Shown here piece after piece: positions 8,001 to 9,018 of a DNA stretch of 9,018 nucleotides. This stretch comes from Oscillospiraceae bacterium (GTDB lineage: Bacteria; Bacillota_A; Clostridia; Oscillospirales; Oscillospiraceae). Location: the NCBI GenBank assembly GCA_017936985.1, contig JAGBEM010000084.1:1-9018 (forward strand), in the 5' to 3' direction. The translations under genes were made by a program, and so were the position numbers. Numbering within the stretch: the first letter of the stretch is position 1; every line of letters begins with the position of its first letter. The notes under the pieces are model-generated. The model searched no databases and was not told the origin of the DNA. It saw nothing but the letters and a program-made list of their open reading frames with translations.

Positions 8001-8015
8001 GCGAAAGGAAGTGAT

Positions 8016-8612
8016 ATGATGGGACAATTTGAACAGCTGGATCAGATGCTAACAGCACAGGAAGGAATGCTACGAACATCACAGGTCGTATCTTCTGGAA
8101 TTTCAAAGCCGGTATTTTATGATTATGTGCGTTCACGAGATTTGGATAGAGTCGCACATGGGATTTATCTGTCCAAAGATTCCTGGGTGGATGCCATGTA
8201 TCTGCTTCATTTGCGATTTGAACAAGCAGTATTTTCACATGAAACAGCTTTATTTTTTCACGATCTGACAGACCGTGAGCCAATAGAATATACAGTTACG
8301 GTCAAAACTGGATGCAATCCAAGCAAAATGAAAGCAGAAGGCATTCAAGTTTTTACGATTAAAGCAGACTTACATGATGTAGGATTTACAACAGCGAAAA
8401 CTCCGTTCGGGCATACTGTGCCGGTTTATGATATGGAGCGGACGATCTGTGATTTGCTCAGAAGCCGCAGCAGAATTGAAATTCAGACCTTTCAGGGAGC
8501 GCTAAAATCTTATGCCCGTAGAAAAGATAAGAACCTGCGAGCTTTAATGCAATATGCTGGGATGTTTAAGGTGGAAAAGATTTTACGGCAGTATTTGGAG
8601 GTGCTTTTATAA
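8016..8612 (+). CDS. abiEi: AbiEi-type type IV antitoxin / transcriptional repressor
   Basis: This 198-residue cytoplasmic protein is the antitoxin-repressor half of AbiE systems, which abort phage infection through the nucleotidyltransferase toxin AbiEii. AbiEi represses its own operon and counteracts the toxin. Residues about 5-55 are the winged-helix domain (GMLRTSQVVSSGISKPVFYD, then LDRVAHGIYLS). The C-terminal domain carries SHETALFFHDLTDREP (74-89), VPVYDMERTICDLLR (135-149), KSYARRKDKN (164-173) and the end RQYLEVLL, all as I remember in streptococcal AbiEi. The length is normal and no frame break is seen, so it should be functional. AAGGAAG at 8005-8011 precedes two adjacent ATGs (8016 and 8019); either could be used. 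It has its own promoter and operator. GC content, near 40% in lines I counted, is below that of the transfer genes, which suggests separate acquisition. Unusually, no intact abiEii follows. Confidence 0.9.
   Translation: MMGQFEQLDQMLTAQEGMLRTSQVVSSGISKPVFYDYVRSRDLDRVAHGIYLSKDSWVDAMYLLHLRFEQAVFSHETALFFHDLTDREPIEYTVTVKTGCNPSKMKAEGIQVFTIKADLHDVGFTTAKTPFGHTVPVYDMERTICDLLRSRSRIEIQTFQGALKSYARRKDKNLRALMQYAGMFKVEKILRQYLEVLL
8597..8603 (+). promoter_or_regulatory. Ribosome binding site left without a start codon (former abiEii)
   Basis: GGAGGTG lies in the last codons of abiEi (those encoding LEVLL), 5 bp before ATA at 8609. It is a strong Shine-Dalgarno sequence at the right distance for a gene overlapping the abiEi stop, yet no ATG, GTG or TTG is placed to use it. 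It is read as the fossil translation signal of abiEii. Confidence 0.6.
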
Positions 8613-8674
8613 TAAAAATAGAAAGACAGATTGAAGTCATTGTTACTCAGAAAAAGAGTCGAAAGAGATTTTAA
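8609..8674 (+). pseudogene. abiEii: Remnant of the abiEii toxin gene (start lost, body deleted)
   Basis: After the Shine-Dalgarno sequence at 8597-8603, the frame reads ATA ATA AAA ATA GAA AGA CAG (I-I-K-I-E-R-Q) and reaches a stop at 8672-8674 after 21 codons. From memory, AbiEii proteins begin M-I-K-x-A-R-Q, so the first seven codons fit if the first ATA was ATG. One G-to-A change would explain both the lost start and the abiEi stop now being TAA in place of the TGA of an ATGA overlap. Beyond about residue 7 the similarity fades, and the roughly 280-300 residues of the toxin, including its nucleotidyltransferase motifs, are absent before the next promoter. The short match could be chance, so confidence is moderate; the absence of a full abiEii here is certain. 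Confidence 0.5.
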
Positions 8675-8699
8675 TTGAAGATTTTGCAGAAAAATTGCA

Positions 8700-8740
8700 A
8701 AATCAATCCATAAATATTGATTTGAGTGTTTTTATTGATT
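8700..8740. repeat. Cluster of ATTGATT heptamers upstream of the DUF1016 promoter
   Basis: AAATCAAT (8700-8707) and ATTGATTT (8716-8723) form a perfect 8-bp inverted repeat with an 8-bp spacer. TATTGATT occurs twice in direct orientation (8715-8722 and 8733-8740), 18 bp apart. All lie just before, or overlap the -35 area of, the promoter with its -10 at 8747. They may be a regulator-binding site. The region is about 28% GC, so chance repeats are easier than usual. Confidence 0.45.
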
Positions 8741-8752
8741 CCGTGGTATAAT
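8722..8752 (+). promoter_or_regulatory. Extended -10 promoter of the DUF1016 gene
   Basis: TGGTATAAT at 8744-8752 is a perfect extended -10 element (TG at 8744-8745, then TATAAT at 8747-8752). A weak -35 candidate, TTGAGT at 8722-8727, is 19 bp upstream, which an extended -10 can tolerate. The gene start follows 34 bp later. The string GTATAATATT is shared with the abiEi promoter. Confidence 0.75.
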
Positions 8753-8786
8753 ATTTTAATAGCATCCACAGTAAGGAGAGTACAAA

Positions 8787-9018
8787 ATGGATAACAATTT
8801 GCAAATAAATCAAAATGCAGAACAGACCTATCATTCCATTCGCCAGTCTATTGTATCAGCACAGCATAGGTTAAGTGCTGCGGTGAACTCCACAATGGTA
8901 ATAACTTATTGGGAGATTGGGGAACAGATTTATAAAGCGTGTGGAGAAAATGACAGAGCAGAATATGGAAAGAAGCTGCTTCAATATTTATCTGAACAGC
9001 TAACAGCAGAATTTGGGA
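8787..9018 (+). CDS. DUF1016/YhcG-type PDDEXK nuclease domain protein (3' partial)
   Basis: The first 77 residues of a longer protein are present, cut by the right edge. The part visible is the DUF1016 N-terminal (YhcG_N) domain: a helix with SIVSAQHRLSAAVNSTMVITYWEIG at about 21-45, then QIYKACGENDRAEYGKKLLQYLSEQLTAEFG, which matches the family pattern YWxIGxxI...RAEYGxxLxxxLSxxLTxEFG. Full members are about 340-380 residues and have a C-terminal PDDEXK nuclease fold, so the catalytic residues would lie outside the window. They are often found in defence islands and beside restriction-modification genes; their target is not established. AAGGAG at 8773-8778 lies 8 bp before the ATG. It has its own promoter and is AT-rich like abiEi, from which it is separated by 174 bp containing the abiEii remnant. 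Confidence 0.88.
   Translation, partial: MDNNLQINQNAEQTYHSIRQSIVSAQHRLSAAVNSTMVITYWEIGEQIYKACGENDRAEYGKKLLQYLSEQLTAEFG

Noticed and set aside
7145..8015. tRNA, riboswitch, CRISPR or attachment site in the intergenic gaps
   Set aside because: I saw no cloverleaf, no long conserved leader, no spaced repeats, and no duplicated core of an attachment site.

Overview
The window looks like part of a Tn1549/CTn-type integrative conjugative element from a gut Clostridia-class Firmicute (Lachnospiraceae or Oscillospiraceae). The evidence is the gene content (a giant methylase-helicase protein, a DUF3848/DUF3849 protein, MobC and a CD1845-family membrane protein), strong AGGAGG-type ribosome binding sites, tight gene packing and sigma-A-like promoters. 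The genus cannot be fixed from the sequence. The element backbone is about 55% GC in lines I counted, while the right end (after about 7895) falls to about 28-43%.

Region 1 (1-7144) is the end of a plus-strand transfer operon. Its first gene is a very large protein that is cut by the left window edge: its reading frame stays open to base 2, so the ATG at 80 is probably internal. It fuses an N6-adenine-methyltransferase-like domain to an SNF2/DEAH-type helicase. It is followed at 1-2 bp spacing by a DUF3848/DUF3849 protein and MobC, a relaxosome accessory protein. A strong intrinsic terminator closes this operon at 7165-7217.

Region 2 (7228-7894) is a small second transcription unit. A good promoter directly after the terminator drives an uncharacterised acidic 100-residue protein and a 99-residue CD1845-family membrane protein, which overlap by 4 bp (ATGA).

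Region 3 (7895-9018) is AT-rich cargo. An intact AbiEi-type antitoxin/repressor gene lies under a promoter whose -10 box sits inside a near-perfect operator-like inverted repeat. The usual partner toxin gene, abiEii, appears destroyed: its ribosome binding site and first few codons survive, but the start codon reads ATA and the body is gone. A DUF1016/YhcG-type PDDEXK nuclease gene comes next, under its own extended -10 promoter preceded by repeated ATTGATT heptamers, and runs off the right edge. The region therefore looks like a remodelled defence cargo in which the antitoxin/repressor outlived its toxin and now neighbours a putative nuclease. Whether the two work together cannot be settled from the sequence.
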